DNA from: an uncultured Selenomonadaceae bacterium
GTDB lineage: Bacteria > Bacillota > Negativicutes > Selenomonadales > Selenomonadaceae
NCBI GenBank assembly: GCA_902778455.1
Contig: CACYXR010000007.1
Location: 1-64,000, forward strand
Length of the DNA stretch: 64,000 bases
Direction of reading: 5' to 3'
The translations under genes and the position numbers were made by a program. A model generated the notes under the pieces. That model saw nothing but the letters and a program-made list of their open reading frames with translations. It was not told where the DNA came from and did not search any database. Every line of letters begins with the position of its first letter. Within the stretch, counting starts at the first letter, position 1. Positions 35,542 through 45,350 of this stretch are shown one piece after another.

Positions 35542-35828
35542 GCGCGCGCCTTTCTTGCTCGGCGTGCCTCATGAATCTCGGCGTTGATTTCATCCAGCGA
35601 CATATCCGGCTGCTTGGAGGCAGCACGACGAAGTGAGGCCACGGCTTCCAGCGCTTCCTCCCGTGTAACGTCGGCGCTGACTTCAAAGGGGATTTTTCTC
35701 TCTCGGGACAGCTTCTTAGCAAAAATGGTAAACGCCGTCGTCATCGACATGCCCATTTCCTTGCAGATTGCCTCCACGTCCCGCTTGAGCGCGGCGTCCA
35801 TCCGAAAATTCACCATTACCTGTTCCAT
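35538..35828 (-). CDS. RelB/DinJ-type antitoxin
   Basis: The 96-residue product opens with VMVNFRMDAALKRDVEAICK, the ribbon-helix-helix region of RelB/DinJ antitoxins, which binds its own promoter and neutralises the toxin with its C-terminal part. I prefer ATG 35828 because GGAGGG lies six bases upstream; ATG 35834 would abut the ribosome site. It is coupled to the PIN toxin. RelB/DinJ is more often paired with RelE/YafQ toxins, so the pairing with a PIN protein is somewhat mixed. Confidence 0.88.
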   Translation of the reverse strand: MEQVMVNFRMDAALKRDVEAICKEMGMSMTTAFTIFAKKLSRERKIPFEVSADVTREEALEAVASLRRAASKQPDMSLDEINAEIHEARRARKARA

Positions 35829-35934
35829 CTCCATCCCTCCTTGCCATTATCTTAAAAGTGCGCAATTATATTGTCAAGAAGTTTCTTTACAATGCAAAGC
35901 AAAATTACTGTTGATGCCATCATGTCACAAAAAT

Positions 35935-35970
35935 GCCGCCGACAGTCCCGATGAACTGCCAGCGGCTTTT
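35935..35970 (-). terminator. Terminator after the M18 peptidase gene
   Basis: GCCGCCGACAG and CTGCCAGCGGC make a bulged stem; a run of T follows on the plus strand and of A precedes on it, so it could stop transcription from the minus-strand peptidase gene (gtgacA...TTTT) or from the plus side. Confidence 0.6.
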
Positions 35971-35981
35971 TTATATCTTCT

Positions 35982-37394
35982 TCACGCTTCGACGAGGAAT
36001 GCCTTGTATCCTTTCGTCACCTCGTACAAATCCACGATACTTGTGACTTCCCACGGCGCGTGCATCGACAGCACCGGGACGCCGCAGTCGATGACCTGCA
36101 TCCCATAGAGCGACATGATATAGGCAATCGTGCCGCCGCCGCCGAGATCGACCTTTCCGAGCTCCGCCGTCTGGAACCGCACCTTGTGCTTATCCATCAT
36201 GGCTCGAAGCTCGGCGATATATTCCGCGTTCGCGTCGTTGGAGCCGGACTTGCCCCGCGAGCCCGTGAACTTGTTGAACACCATGCCGCCGCCGAGATAG
36301 GCGACATTTTTTTTGTCGAAAGCGCTGGCGTAAAGCGGATCGAAGCCGGAGCTGACGTCCGAGGAGAGCATCTTGGAATTCGCCAGCGCGCGGCGGAGCC
36401 GAAGATCTCCCTTTTCCCCCATGGCCTCCATCAATTCCGCCAGCGTGTTCTCGAAAAATCTCGACTGCATGCCCGTCGCGCCGACGCTGCCGATTTCCTC
36501 TTTATCCACCAACAGGCAGCACGCCGTGCGCGTCGTCTTTTTCGTCTCCAGCATCGCACGCAGCGACGTGAACGCGCAGACGCGGTCGTCCTGGCCGTAG
36601 CCAAGGGTCATGCTGCGGTCGAAGCCCATGGCGCGGGCGCGTCCTGCGGGAACCAGAGTCAGCTCCGCTGAAATGAAATCTTCCTTCGTGATATTGTACT
36701 TCGCGGAAAGAATCGCGAGGACGCCCGCCTTGACCGCGTTTTTCTCCTCGTCGGGCAGCGGCAGGTTGCCGACGAGAATGTCGAGTTTTTCCCCTTCGAC
36801 GACTTTCGTCGCCCGCTTCTCCATCTGCTCCTGCGCCAGATGGATCAAAAGGTCGGTAACACAGAAAACAGGATCATCCTCGTTCTCGCCAATGGTAATA
36901 TCCAGCGTCTTTCCGTCTTTTTTCACCACGACGCCATGCAGCGCCAGGGGAATCGTCACCCACTGATATTTCTTGATGCCGCCGTAGTAATGGGTATCAA
37001 GGAACGCCATGCCGCCGTCCTCATAGAGCGGATTCTGCTTGAGATCGAGGCGGCAGGTGTCGATATGGGCGCCGAGAATGGCAAGCCCGTCCTCGATGGG
37101 GCGCGTTCCAATCTGGAACAGCGCTACCGTCTTTTTCATGCCAACGGCGTATACCTTGTCTCCCGCTTTCAGCTTCTTCCTTTTGCGTATCGCTTCGGAT
37201 AATTCAATATAGCCCGCCGCCTTTGCCATGCGGACCGTCTCCGCCGCGCTTTCCCGCTCCGTCTTGCAGTCGGAGATAAAGCCGCGGTAATCGTCTGCCA
37301 GCGCGTAGACCTTTTTCTTCTCCGCCTCCGTGTAAGTATTCCAGACATGAATTTCCTGCTCGTCGTTTTTCTTCTTCGTCTTCTTGTCAGCCAT
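35982..37394 (-). CDS. M18 family aminopeptidase
   Basis: The 470-residue protein is a two-zinc aminopeptidase of the M18 family (similar to aspartyl aminopeptidase ApeA/LAP4). Metal-ligand motifs include GAHIDTCRLD, LVDKEEIGSVGATG, SSDVSSGFDP and LSMHAPWEVTS (the C-terminal His). Start at 37394 shares its first bases with the end of dus. Such enzymes trim N-terminal residues in the cytoplasm. A 25-residue N-terminal Lys-rich extension precedes the domain. Confidence 0.88.
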   Translation of the reverse strand: MADKKTKKKNDEQEIHVWNTYTEAEKKKVYALADDYRGFISDCKTERESAAETVRMAKAAGYIELSEAIRKRKKLKAGDKVYAVGMKKTVALFQIGTRPIEDGLAILGAHIDTCRLDLKQNPLYEDGGMAFLDTHYYGGIKKYQWVTIPLALHGVVVKKDGKTLDITIGENEDDPVFCVTDLLIHLAQEQMEKRATKVVEGEKLDILVGNLPLPDEEKNAVKAGVLAILSAKYNITKEDFISAELTLVPAGRARAMGFDRSMTLGYGQDDRVCAFTSLRAMLETKKTTRTACCLLVDKEEIGSVGATGMQSRFFENTLAELMEAMGEKGDLRLRRALANSKMLSSDVSSGFDPLYASAFDKKNVAYLGGGMVFNKFTGSRGKSGSNDANAEYIAELRAMMDKHKVRFQTAELGKVDLGGGGTIAYIMSLYGMQVIDCGVPVLSMHAPWEVTSIVDLYEVTKGYKAFLVEA

Positions 37395-38370
37395 TTTTAT
37401 CTTCTCCCGCTTTTTTTATCATATTCTCGACAATCCTGTGAAAATCTTCCCGAGTCTCCGCATGGTTGAAAGCGTCGCGAAGATTCCCGCCGCCCACCAT
37501 GCCCTTTGTGTACCATGTGGCATGCTTACGCATTTCCCGCGCGCCGATATAATCGCCCTTGTATTGAATCAACATATCAAGATGGCGCAAAATCAGCGCG
37601 CCTCTCTCGGCGATGGTCGGCGGCGGAAGTTCGACGCCCGTTTCCAAAAAAGAACGGAAAACGCGAAAAATCCACGGATTCCCTTGTGCCGCACGTCCGA
37701 TCATCACGCCGTCGCACCCCGTCTCACGGAACACGCGCGCAAGGTCAGCCGTTGTTCGGATATCCCCATTGGCAATGACCGGGACTTTCACCGCGCGTTT
37801 GACCGCCGCGATCATGCTCCAATCCGCGTGGCCTTTATAATATTGCTCCCGCGTGCGCCCATGCACGGCGATGGCCGCAACGCCAGCCGCCTCGGCCCGC
37901 TTCGCCATTTCCACGGCGACAATGCTCGACGCATCCCAACCAATCCGCATTTTCACTGTCACAGGGAGCTTCGTCGCTTTGGCCAAAGCGGCGAGAATTC
38001 TCTCCGCCAGCTCCGGCTCCTTCAAAAGCGCAGAGCCCGCGCCGTTCTTCACGATTTTCGGCGCAGGACAGCCCATATTGAAATCAATCACGTCCGCGCA
38101 GCCGAGACTTTCCACGTAAGCCGCCGCTTCCGCGACCGGCTCGGGGCGCGCGCCGAAAAGCTGCATGGCCAAAGGACGCTCTTCCGGTACCGTCTCCAGC
38201 ATCGCTAATGTCTTTTCGTTTCGGAAATGAATGCCGAGCACGCTGACCATTTCCGCGAACGCCATCGCGCAGCCCATTTCATGCGCGAGAATTCGATACG
38301 GCGTATCGGTCACGCCCGCCATCGGCGCGAGGAAAACCGGCGTCGGAAAATCGAGGTTCCCGATTTTCAT
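37387..38370 (-). CDS. dus: tRNA-dihydrouridine synthase
   Basis: Dus reduces uridines in tRNA with FMN and NADPH. The 327-residue product has the TIM-barrel landmarks [20 protein letters not shown], the active-site [41 protein letters not shown], and the FMN-phosphate site [10 protein letters not shown] with [16 protein letters not shown] set the start at ATG 38370, which shares ATGA with the coaX stop. The operon runs birA, coaX, dus, M18 peptidase. Confidence 0.93.
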   Translation of the reverse strand: MKIGNLDFPTPVFLAPMAGVTDTPYRILAHEMGCAMAFAEMVSVLGIHFRNEKTLAMLETVPEERPLAMQLFGARPEPVAEAAAYVESLGCADVIDFNMGCPAPKIVKNGAGSALLKEPELAERILAALAKATKLPVTVKMRIGWDASSIVAVEMAKRAEAAGVAAIAVHGRTREQYYKGHADWSMIAAVKRAVKVPVIANGDIRTTADLARVFRETGCDGVMIGRAAQGNPWIFRVFRSFLETGVELPPPTIAERGALILRHLDMLIQYKGDYIGAREMRKHATWYTKGMVGGGNLRDAFNHAETREDFHRIVENMIKKAGEDKNG

Positions 38371-39185
38371 TGCGCTTTCTTGTCCTCGCATTTTTTCTCG
38401 TCGGATTTCTTGTCGTCCGCCGAGAGATTGCGCTCGTAAAGCACCCGAAGTCCGGTCAGCGTCAGGAAATTGTCCACCTTGTCGATGGTCTTCGACTCCC
38501 GCGAGATCATCCGCGCCATTCCGCCCGTCGCAATGACCTTCATCTCCTGCTTCATTTCTGCCTTGATCCGCCGCACGATTTCGTCGATCTGCCCGACGAA
38601 GCCGAAAATCACGCCGGCCTGCATGCCCGTCACCGTATTCTTGCATATGACGGTCTTCGGCGTCACCAGCGCGACACGCGGAAGCTGGGCCGCCCGCTGG
38701 AACAGCGCCTCGGTGGAAATGCCGATGCCCGGCGCGATGACGCCGCCGAGATAATCACCGTTCGTGTCCACGATGTCAAAGGTCGTCGCCGTCCCGATGT
38801 CCACAACGATCAGCGGCCCGCCGTATTGTTCGAACGCACCGACGGAATTGACGATACGATCCGCACCGATTTCCCGCGGGTTCTCGTAACGGAGACGTAT
38901 GCCCGTCTTGATACCCGGCCCCACGATCAGCGGACGCAGGTGGAAATACCGCTCGCACATCTTGACCAGCGGCACCACGAGCGGCGGCACCACCGACGAA
39001 ATGATGATCGCGTCGATATCCGTCATGCGAATTCCCTGAAAGCGGAACAAATCGTTAATCAGCATGCCGTACTCGTCGCCGGTCTTCTGCCGGTCGGTCG
39101 AAATGCGCCAGTGCTTCATCAGACGCTTGCCCTCATATGTGCCGAGCACGATATTGCTGTTGCCGATGTCGAAAACCAAAAGCAT
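38367..39185 (-). CDS. coaX: Type III pantothenate kinase
   Basis: CoaX phosphorylates pantothenate, the first step of coenzyme A synthesis, and is insensitive to CoA feedback. The 272-residue protein has the ASKHA-fold motifs [29 protein letters not shown] and [13 protein letters not shown], and ends in a lysine-rich tail ([16 protein letters not shown]) that is not typical and probably disordered. It lies between birA and dus. Confidence 0.93.
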   Translation of the reverse strand: MLLVFDIGNSNIVLGTYEGKRLMKHWRISTDRQKTGDEYGMLINDLFRFQGIRMTDIDAIIISSVVPPLVVPLVKMCERYFHLRPLIVGPGIKTGIRLRYENPREIGADRIVNSVGAFEQYGGPLIVVDIGTATTFDIVDTNGDYLGGVIAPGIGISTEALFQRAAQLPRVALVTPKTVICKNTVTGMQAGVIFGFVGQIDEIVRRIKAEMKQEMKVIATGGMARMISRESKTIDKVDNFLTLTGLRVLYERNLSADDKKSDEKKCEDKKAQ

Positions 39186-39203
39186 AGCTTTCCTCCAAAA
39201 ATT

Positions 39204-40181
39204 TTATTTTTTCCTCGGACGAATGGAAACATCCCCCGCCAATACGCGGCGGCGTCCCTCGATTGTGTCGATCAGGAGCGCGCCGTCCTCGTCGATATCC
39301 ACCGCCGTTCCGACGAACGTCTCCTTGACGCCGATCACATTGACCTCCTGCCCCAGCGTCACGGAATACTTCCGCCATTCGTCCAGCACCGCGCCAAAGC
39401 CGTCCTTTTCAATGCGCAGGTATAACTCGTCCATCGCTTCCAGCACGCGCTCAAAAAGCTCCTGCCGATTTACGTTGCCGCCGCGCAGCATAGAAAGCGA
39501 CGTCGCGATATCCCTGACATCCTCCGGGAAATCCTCCGGCCAAAGATTCACATTGATGCCGGTGCCGATGACCACATAATTGACGCGCTCCATTTCTGCG
39601 CTCATTTCCGTCAGGATACCGACGAGCTTCTTCCCGTTTTTGTCGAGCACATCATTTGGCCACTTGATGCCGACGGAAAAGCCCATATCCTTCATCGCCC
39701 GGACAACCGCCACCGCCGCCATCAGCGTGCATTTCGGCGCCTCCTGCGGCAAGAACGACGGCCTAAGCACAACGGAAAACCAAACCCCTTTCCGCGAGGG
39801 CGAAAACCATCCGCGGGAAAGCCGCCCCTTTCCGGCGCCCTGCGCCTCCGCAACGACCACCGTGCCGTCCGGCGTCCCTTCCATCGCAAGCCGCTTCGCT
39901 TCGTTGTTCGAGGACGGAATTTCATCATAATGAATCAGCGTCCGCCCGATGACTTTCGTCCGAAGCATCGGCTGAATTTCCTGCGGCAGCAAAAGATCGG
40001 GCGTATCGATCAACGAATACCCTTTCCGCGCGTGGCTTTCAATCTCATAGCCTGCCGCCTTCAGCGCCCGGATATGCTTCCAGACCGCCGTACGCGAAAC
40101 ACCAAGGCATCCTGCGATTTCCTCTCCGGAAATATAGCCATCGCCTGTCGCACGCAACAATGCGAGAACTTTCTTCTGCAA
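39204..40181 (-). CDS. birA: Biotin operon repressor / biotin-protein ligase
   Basis: BirA attaches biotin to carboxylase subunits and represses biotin genes. The 325-residue product starts with a winged helix (ISGEEIAGCLGVSRTAVWKH at about 18-37) and continues with the ligase: TVVVAEAQGAGKGRLSRGW around residue 110, WPNDVLDKNGKKLVGILTE and the C-terminal SH3-like domain. The TTG at 40181 follows GGGGGAG and is the best start. It is the first gene of the birA-coaX-dus-peptidase run. Confidence 0.92.
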   Translation of the reverse strand: MQKKVLALLRATGDGYISGEEIAGCLGVSRTAVWKHIRALKAAGYEIESHARKGYSLIDTPDLLLPQEIQPMLRTKVIGRTLIHYDEIPSSNNEAKRLAMEGTPDGTVVVAEAQGAGKGRLSRGWFSPSRKGVWFSVVLRPSFLPQEAPKCTLMAAVAVVRAMKDMGFSVGIKWPNDVLDKNGKKLVGILTEMSAEMERVNYVVIGTGINVNLWPEDFPEDVRDIATSLSMLRGGNVNRQELFERVLEAMDELYLRIEKDGFGAVLDEWRKYSVTLGQEVNVIGVKETFVGTAVDIDEDGALLIDTIEGRRRVLAGDVSIRPRKK

Positions 40182-40386
40182 AACAACTCCCCCTCTTTCA
40201 TAACGGAAACACTGAACACTTCCCGCCTTATTCATCGTTTCCCAAGGGTCTTTTTCAAAAATAAATCATTTTCATATTATAATATTAATTACGCCGCAAT
40301 TATACATTTTTTTCAATTCCTCCGCAACTTTACAAACGCGAGGAAAATCATTAAAATATCCAAAGCACGGAAAGGAAGGACTCCAA

Positions 40387-40878
40387 ATGAACACAAAAAT
40401 ATTCCGCAGCCTGCTTTTTGCATTGCTGCTGCTGCTGCCGACAGCCACCGCCCTCGCGGGACGACCGGATATTTCCTGCGACAAGCAGACCTTCGACATC
40501 TTCACCGGCCGCTACCTGCTCGACGGCAATGTACGCGTCGCCGAAAAGGATCGCGCCGTCACCGCCGATCATGCCCAGGTCAGTCTGATTACGCAGGAAG
40601 TCTGGGCACAGGGGAATGTAACGCTGCTTCAGGAAGGATATACCTTCCGTGGTGAAGACCTTTACGTGGAAGGCAGAGGACATATCGCCCACCTGAAACA
40701 GGATATTCTCTTCCAGCGCGGCGATCTCACCATCCAAGCAGACGACGTCGTCTTCAACTGGGACACGAAAATTGCCGAATGCACAGGAAACGTGACGCGC
40801 ATCTTAGCAGGAGAAAAGAGAAACCTCTCGCGCCTCGTTTACAATGTGGCAACGGAAGAAATCGTCAGCGAGGAATAA
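40387..40878 (+). CDS. OstA/LptA-like periplasmic protein
   Basis: The 163-residue protein has a clear signal peptide (MNTKIFRSLLFALLLLLPTA, cleavage after ALA) followed by an OstA-type beta-jellyroll pattern (YLLDGNVRVAEKDRAVTADH, then VWAQGNVTLLQEGYTFRGED). LptA proteins bridge the periplasm and carry lipopolysaccharide to the outer membrane, so this marks an envelope with an outer membrane. lptB/lptC are not adjacent, so it may be an accessory member of the family. A terminator follows. Confidence 0.82.
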   Translation: MNTKIFRSLLFALLLLLPTATALAGRPDISCDKQTFDIFTGRYLLDGNVRVAEKDRAVTADHAQVSLITQEVWAQGNVTLLQEGYTFRGEDLYVEGRGHIAHLKQDILFQRGDLTIQADDVVFNWDTKIAECTGNVTRILAGEKRNLSRLVYNVATEEIVSEE

Positions 40879-40892
40879 AAATAATTGCATCA

Positions 40893-40935
40893 AAAAACGG
40901 AACGTTTCGGGATTCGCCTTAAACGTTCCGTTTTT
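40893..40935 (+). terminator. Terminator between the OstA gene and the RND pump gene
   Basis: AAAAACGGAACGTTT and AAACGTTCCGTTTTT form a perfect 15-bp stem with a 13-base loop. It lies between converging genes and can act on both strands. Confidence 0.88.
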
Positions 40936-40937
40936 AT

Positions 40938-43900
40938 TTACGCTCCACTTGCCCCGGCTTCCCTTTTCTCCCGGTATTCCTCGACCAACATATAAACCAG
41001 CGGCACGACGACCAGCGTCAGCAGCGTCGAAGTTGTAAGACCGCCGATCAGCACGACGCCCATGGACTGACGGAGCTCCGCACCCTCACCGATACCGAGC
41101 GCCACAGGCAGCATACCGAGAAGCGTCGAAAGCGTCGTCATCAGGATCGGACGCAAACGGAGCGAGCAGGCTTCCAAAATCGCGTCGCGGATTCCCATCC
41201 CCTTCTCCCGCGCCTGGTTCGCGTAGTCGATCAGCAGGATCGCATTTTTCGTCACAAGCCCCAACAGCATCGTGAAGCCGATAACGGACATCATATTCGC
41301 CGTCTGGTCCGCGACGAGAAGACCAAGCACCGCGCCGATAATCGCGAAAGGCAGGCTCATCATGATAATCAGCGGCTGGGACAAGCTCTCGAACTCGGCG
41401 GCAAGCACCATGTAAATCAGCACGATTGCCAAAACGATAGCCTTGACAACCTCGCCGAAAATACGGCTCATCATATCGGACTGGCCGATCATTTTCGCGC
41501 GGTAGCCGATATCCATGTTGAGCGCCGGAATATAGTCGCTCTGGATTTTTTGCAGCAAATCGCCGGGAGACGTGCCGACAGTGTCGGCATAAACGGCAAT
41601 CTGCCTTTGACGTCCCTCGCGGTTGATACGGGTCGGGCCGGATTCCAGCGTGACCTCCGCGATATCGCCGAGACGGATAAAGCTGCCGTTCGACGTCGAG
41701 ACGCGCAGGTTCTTTACGTCATCGACAGTCCGGCGGTTTGCCTTCTCCATCTGGAAAATGATGTCATAGTCGTTGTTGCCGATGGTATACGAATTCCTCG
41801 TGCTCTTCCCCTGGAACGCGTACTGCACCACCGATCCGACCGAGGAATTGTCCAGCCCAAGGCGGCTCGCCTTGAGTTGATCGAGACGGATCACGATTTC
41901 CGGTTCAGCGTCATTGCCTTGAATTTCCACGTCCGTTGCGCCGGGGAATCCTCGAATCATATCCGCAAGCTCGTTCGCGTAGCGCATCAGGTATTCAAGA
42001 TCACTGCCGCGAAGGCCGATCTGCACCGGCCTCGACTCGCCGCGTCCCCCGCCGCCGCCCTGGTTCGTAACAACGGTAACCTGCATCTCGCCCACGGAGG
42101 AAAATTTCTTGCGCAAATCGGTCATGATTTCCTGCATACTGCGTTTCCGCTCATCGGAAGGATACAGCTTTACGTCGATACCGCCTTCGTTGACCGGCGT
42201 GCGAACGCCGCCGATTCGCGTCGCGGCGACGCGTACCTCAGGCATAGCCGCAATTTCCTGCTCCAGGGGCTGCACGAGACGCGCCATGCGCTCCAGGCTC
42301 GTGCCCGGAGGCGCCTTGACGTTCACGCTGAACTCGCCGGAATCATAGACCGGCTGCAGCTCTATACCCAGGAACGGAAACAGAGCGAAATTCAGGAGCA
42401 GTGTCGCAAACGACGCCGCGATGAATTTCTTCGGATGACCGATGGCAAAATGCATCAACTGGTCGTAGAATTCCCGCAGGGAATCAAAAGCCGCCTCAAA
42501 CCGTTCCAGCAGCCATTCAATAAACGGCGGGCGCAAGGACTTCGACGTATCCTCCTTGGTCGGGTCCTTCAGCCAATGCGCCGACACCATCGGCGTCAGC
42601 GTATAAGCGGACATCGTGGAGAAAGCAAGCGCGAAAGCGACAGTCAGGCCGAACTGCTTGAAATACTGTCCGACCACCTCGCCCATCGAACCGATCGGCA
42701 CAAAAACCGCCATCAGAGACATGGACGTGGCGAGAATCGCCAGCACCAATTCCTTTGTGGCGTCCGCCGCTGCCGCCATCGGCTTTTTCCCCATCTCGAT
42801 ATGGCGGAAAACATTCTCGACCAGGACGATCGCGTCGTCAATCAAAAAGCCCACCGCCAGCGAAAGCCCCATCAGAGACATATTGTTCAGCGTGAAATCC
42901 ATCAGCCGCATCAGATAGAACGTGGCAATAATGGAGGTCGGGATTGCAAGGCCGCCGATAATGGTCGCCCGAAGATCCTGTAAAAACATATAGGTAATCG
43001 CCAATGCGAGGAAACCGCCGAACAGGATCGTGTTCCAAACATCGGCGACATTCGAACGGATATAGCGCGACTGGTCGCGGGTGATGTCCACGCGGATATC
43101 CGGCGGCAGATCATTTTCCTGCAGTGTCTTCAATGCGGCGTTCACACGGTCGACAACCTCGACGGTATTCGTCCGGGACTGCTTTCGGACGAATACGATG
43201 ACGCAGGGAATACCGTTCGCCCGGGAATACGTCTCCTCGTCCTCCCAGGTATCCTCCACCTCGGCCACATCAGTGAGCATGACCGGCTTCCCGTCATGGC
43301 TGGCGACGACAATCTGCTTGAAATCGTCAATGCTGTAAAACTTTCCCACCGTACGGACGGTAATGGTATTCTGCCCGTCTCGGATTTTTCCGCCCGGCGT
43401 GTTGTAGTTCGCCGCGTTGACCTGCTGCAGCACCGTCTGGATGGAAATTCCGTAGGCCTTCAGCTTCTCCGGCATCATGTGGATCTTCATCGCGCGGGAA
43501 CTGGCGCCGACCACCGTCGCCTCCGCCACGCCGTCAAGCTGCTGCAGCTCATCCACCACAAGGTCATCCACAAGGCGGCGAACCTCCTGCGGCGGACGTA
43601 CATCCGAAGCGAAGGTATAGGCCGCAATGGCCTGCGAAGACGTGTCGAAATTCTGCACCGTCGGCTCGTCGATGTCATCCGGCAAACGGCGGCGCACCGT
43701 CGCGACTTTCTCGCGCACCTCGCTGGCCATCGCCTTCGGATCGACGCCGATATCAAATTCCAGCACTGTCTGGGAAAAGCCCTCGCGAATCGTCGAGGTG
43801 ATGGTCTTGATGCCGGAAACCTGGCTGACGCGGTTCTCGATCGGTTTCGTGATCAGCGTTTCCATTTCCTCCGGCGCAGTGCCCTCGTAAGTCACCGTCA

Positions 43901-44033
43901 CGCCGACCAACGGCAGATCGACGTCAGGATACAGGTCGACGCCGAGCTCCGGGTACGAGCGTATTCCGAAAACGACCAGCACGAGAATGAACATCGTCGT
44001 GAATACAGGCCGCTTGATAAAGGTTTCAATCAT
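40938..44033 (-). CDS. RND multidrug efflux transporter (HAE1/AcrB type)
   Basis: The 1031-residue protein is an inner-membrane proton-driven exporter of the AcrB/MexB family. The first helix follows MIETFIKRPVFTTMFILVLV; the proton-relay Asp pair is in FLIDDAIVLVENVFRH of TM4; and both halves carry FAIIGAVLG-like helices and large periplasmic loops (VTYEGTAPEEMETLITKPI). The second copy of the pattern (LLGLVTKNAILLIDYANQAR) is intact. It would pass drugs or other amphiphiles through the adjacent adaptor to an outer-membrane channel; no TolC-like gene is in view. The adaptor gene precedes it by 12 bases. Confidence 0.93.
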   Translation of the reverse strand: MIETFIKRPVFTTMFILVLVVFGIRSYPELGVDLYPDVDLPLVGVTVTYEGTAPEEMETLITKPIENRVSQVSGIKTITSTIREGFSQTVLEFDIGVDPKAMASEVREKVATVRRRLPDDIDEPTVQNFDTSSQAIAAYTFASDVRPPQEVRRLVDDLVVDELQQLDGVAEATVVGASSRAMKIHMMPEKLKAYGISIQTVLQQVNAANYNTPGGKIRDGQNTITVRTVGKFYSIDDFKQIVVASHDGKPVMLTDVAEVEDTWEDEETYSRANGIPCVIVFVRKQSRTNTVEVVDRVNAALKTLQENDLPPDIRVDITRDQSRYIRSNVADVWNTILFGGFLALAITYMFLQDLRATIIGGLAIPTSIIATFYLMRLMDFTLNNMSLMGLSLAVGFLIDDAIVLVENVFRHIEMGKKPMAAAADATKELVLAILATSMSLMAVFVPIGSMGEVVGQYFKQFGLTVAFALAFSTMSAYTLTPMVSAHWLKDPTKEDTSKSLRPPFIEWLLERFEAAFDSLREFYDQLMHFAIGHPKKFIAASFATLLLNFALFPFLGIELQPVYDSGEFSVNVKAPPGTSLERMARLVQPLEQEIAAMPEVRVAATRIGGVRTPVNEGGIDVKLYPSDERKRSMQEIMTDLRKKFSSVGEMQVTVVTNQGGGGGRGESRPVQIGLRGSDLEYLMRYANELADMIRGFPGATDVEIQGNDAEPEIVIRLDQLKASRLGLDNSSVGSVVQYAFQGKSTRNSYTIGNNDYDIIFQMEKANRRTVDDVKNLRVSTSNGSFIRLGDIAEVTLESGPTRINREGRQRQIAVYADTVGTSPGDLLQKIQSDYIPALNMDIGYRAKMIGQSDMMSRIFGEVVKAIVLAIVLIYMVLAAEFESLSQPLIIMMSLPFAIIGAVLGLLVADQTANMMSVIGFTMLLGLVTKNAILLIDYANQAREKGMGIRDAILEACSLRLRPILMTTLSTLLGMLPVALGIGEGAELRQSMGVVLIGGLTTSTLLTLVVVPLVYMLVEEYREKREAGASGA

Positions 44034-44045
44034 AAATAATCTTCC

Positions 44046-45179
44046 TTACTTATTCCCTTCCTCTTCGAGGCGATCCACGACTTTCACCTTGCTGCCCTCG
44101 CGGAGCTTATTCTGCCCGCCGACAATCACGAGATCGTTTTCGGTGATGCCGTCGAAAATCTCCACGAGATCGTCGCCGATATAGCCGGTAGTGACGACGC
44201 GGCGCACCGCCGTTTCATTCTCGACGACATAAACCGTGCGCTGGTCGTCGCGCATCACGATGGCCGAAAACGGCACAGTCATCATATTTTCCTTCGCCTT
44301 CGTCGTAATGACCGCGTCCGCGTAAACGCCGCCCTTCAAGCGTCCGTCCCGATTGTCGATGGAAACCTCCGCCTCAAAGGTGCGCGAGGCGCTGTCCGCC
44401 ACCGGCGCCACCCGCGTAATCACACCGCGCGCCGATTTGTCGTCGCCAGCCATTGAGGGAATCGTAAAGTCCACCGTCCCCCCGGGCGCTACACTGGCAA
44501 CGTATCCTTCCGGAACGTCGATTTTTGCCAACAGCGTCGAAATGTCGGCAATGTTGAAAAGCGCAGTGCCGACCTTTGCGTAATAGCCTTCCTGATAATA
44601 CCGCTTCTGGATAATGCCCGCCCGCGGCGTCGAGACCGTCGTCCCGCCGAGCCTGGACCGGGCCGCGTCCAGTGCGCCCTGCGCCGCGTCCAGCTTCGCC
44701 GCCGCGTTCGCATGAGCAAAACGCAAATGGTCTACCGATTCCTGCGACACTGCGCCGTCCATCAAAAGCTTTTCATATCGCTCCAGATCCATTGCCGTCT
44801 TTTCGAGATTCGTCTGCGCGTCCACATAGGCGCCTTCCGCAGCCAGATACGCCGCCGACATATCCTTCTGCTCCAGCACGACGAGATCGTCCCCCGCCGC
44901 GACAGCCTGCCCTTCCTGCACCAAGACGCGCTCGATACGCCCGTCCACCTTCGCGGCGACATCCGCCTGCCAGATCGGCTGCAGCGTGCCGGAGAACCGG
45001 ATCTTCGGCACCACCGTCTGCCGCTTCGGATGCTCGGCCACGACGGAAACCACCGTACCCTGACGGCTCTTCTGCGCCTTCTCGCTGCGCCCCATGATAT
45101 TTTGCGCCACGCGAAAACCGACGATTGCCACCAACACAACCGCCAATATCAAAAAAATACGCGACTTGCCCGATTTCAT
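44046..45179 (-). CDS. RND efflux periplasmic adaptor (membrane fusion protein)
   Basis: The 377-residue protein has an N-terminal anchor (FLILAVVLVAIVGFRVAQNI), a biotinyl-lipoyl-like hybrid (VDGRIERVLVQEGQAVAAGD), a coiled-coil hairpin (about 95-155) and beta-barrel domain (GYVASVAPGGTVDFTIPS), the layout of AcrA-type adaptors. It links the RND pump to the outer membrane. GAGGGA precedes ATG 45179. A very long perfect hairpin lies upstream, between this gene and ruvB. Confidence 0.92.
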   Translation of the reverse strand: MKSGKSRIFLILAVVLVAIVGFRVAQNIMGRSEKAQKSRQGTVVSVVAEHPKRQTVVPKIRFSGTLQPIWQADVAAKVDGRIERVLVQEGQAVAAGDDLVVLEQKDMSAAYLAAEGAYVDAQTNLEKTAMDLERYEKLLMDGAVSQESVDHLRFAHANAAAKLDAAQGALDAARSRLGGTTVSTPRAGIIQKRYYQEGYYAKVGTALFNIADISTLLAKIDVPEGYVASVAPGGTVDFTIPSMAGDDKSARGVITRVAPVADSASRTFEAEVSIDNRDGRLKGGVYADAVITTKAKENMMTVPFSAIVMRDDQRTVYVVENETAVRRVVTTGYIGDDLVEIFDGITENDLVIVGGQNKLREGSKVKVVDRLEEEGNK

Positions 45180-45282
45180 TTCTTTCCCTCACAATCTTGC
45201 CCATACATTCCTCGATGCGATATATCTTTCGACGCCGTTTCCCATTTTCCTTTGATTCAAGGAAAGTTTAATCTATTTTTAA

Positions 45283-45331
45283 GAAAAAGGAACTGTCCAT
45301 GAAGATTCTCTTCATGGACAGTTCCTTTTTC
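45283..45331. terminator. 23-bp perfect hairpin between ruvB and the RND operon
   Basis: Positions 45283-45305 and 45309-45331 form a perfect 23-bp stem with a 3-base loop. It starts with GAAAAAGG and ends with CCTTTTTC, so a run of T follows the GC part on either strand. It is 20 bp after the ruvB stop and about 100 bp before the adaptor start, fitting a bidirectional terminator, with unusually strong pairing. Confidence 0.8.
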
Positions 45332-45350
45332 TGCTGTATTTTATCCTTTC

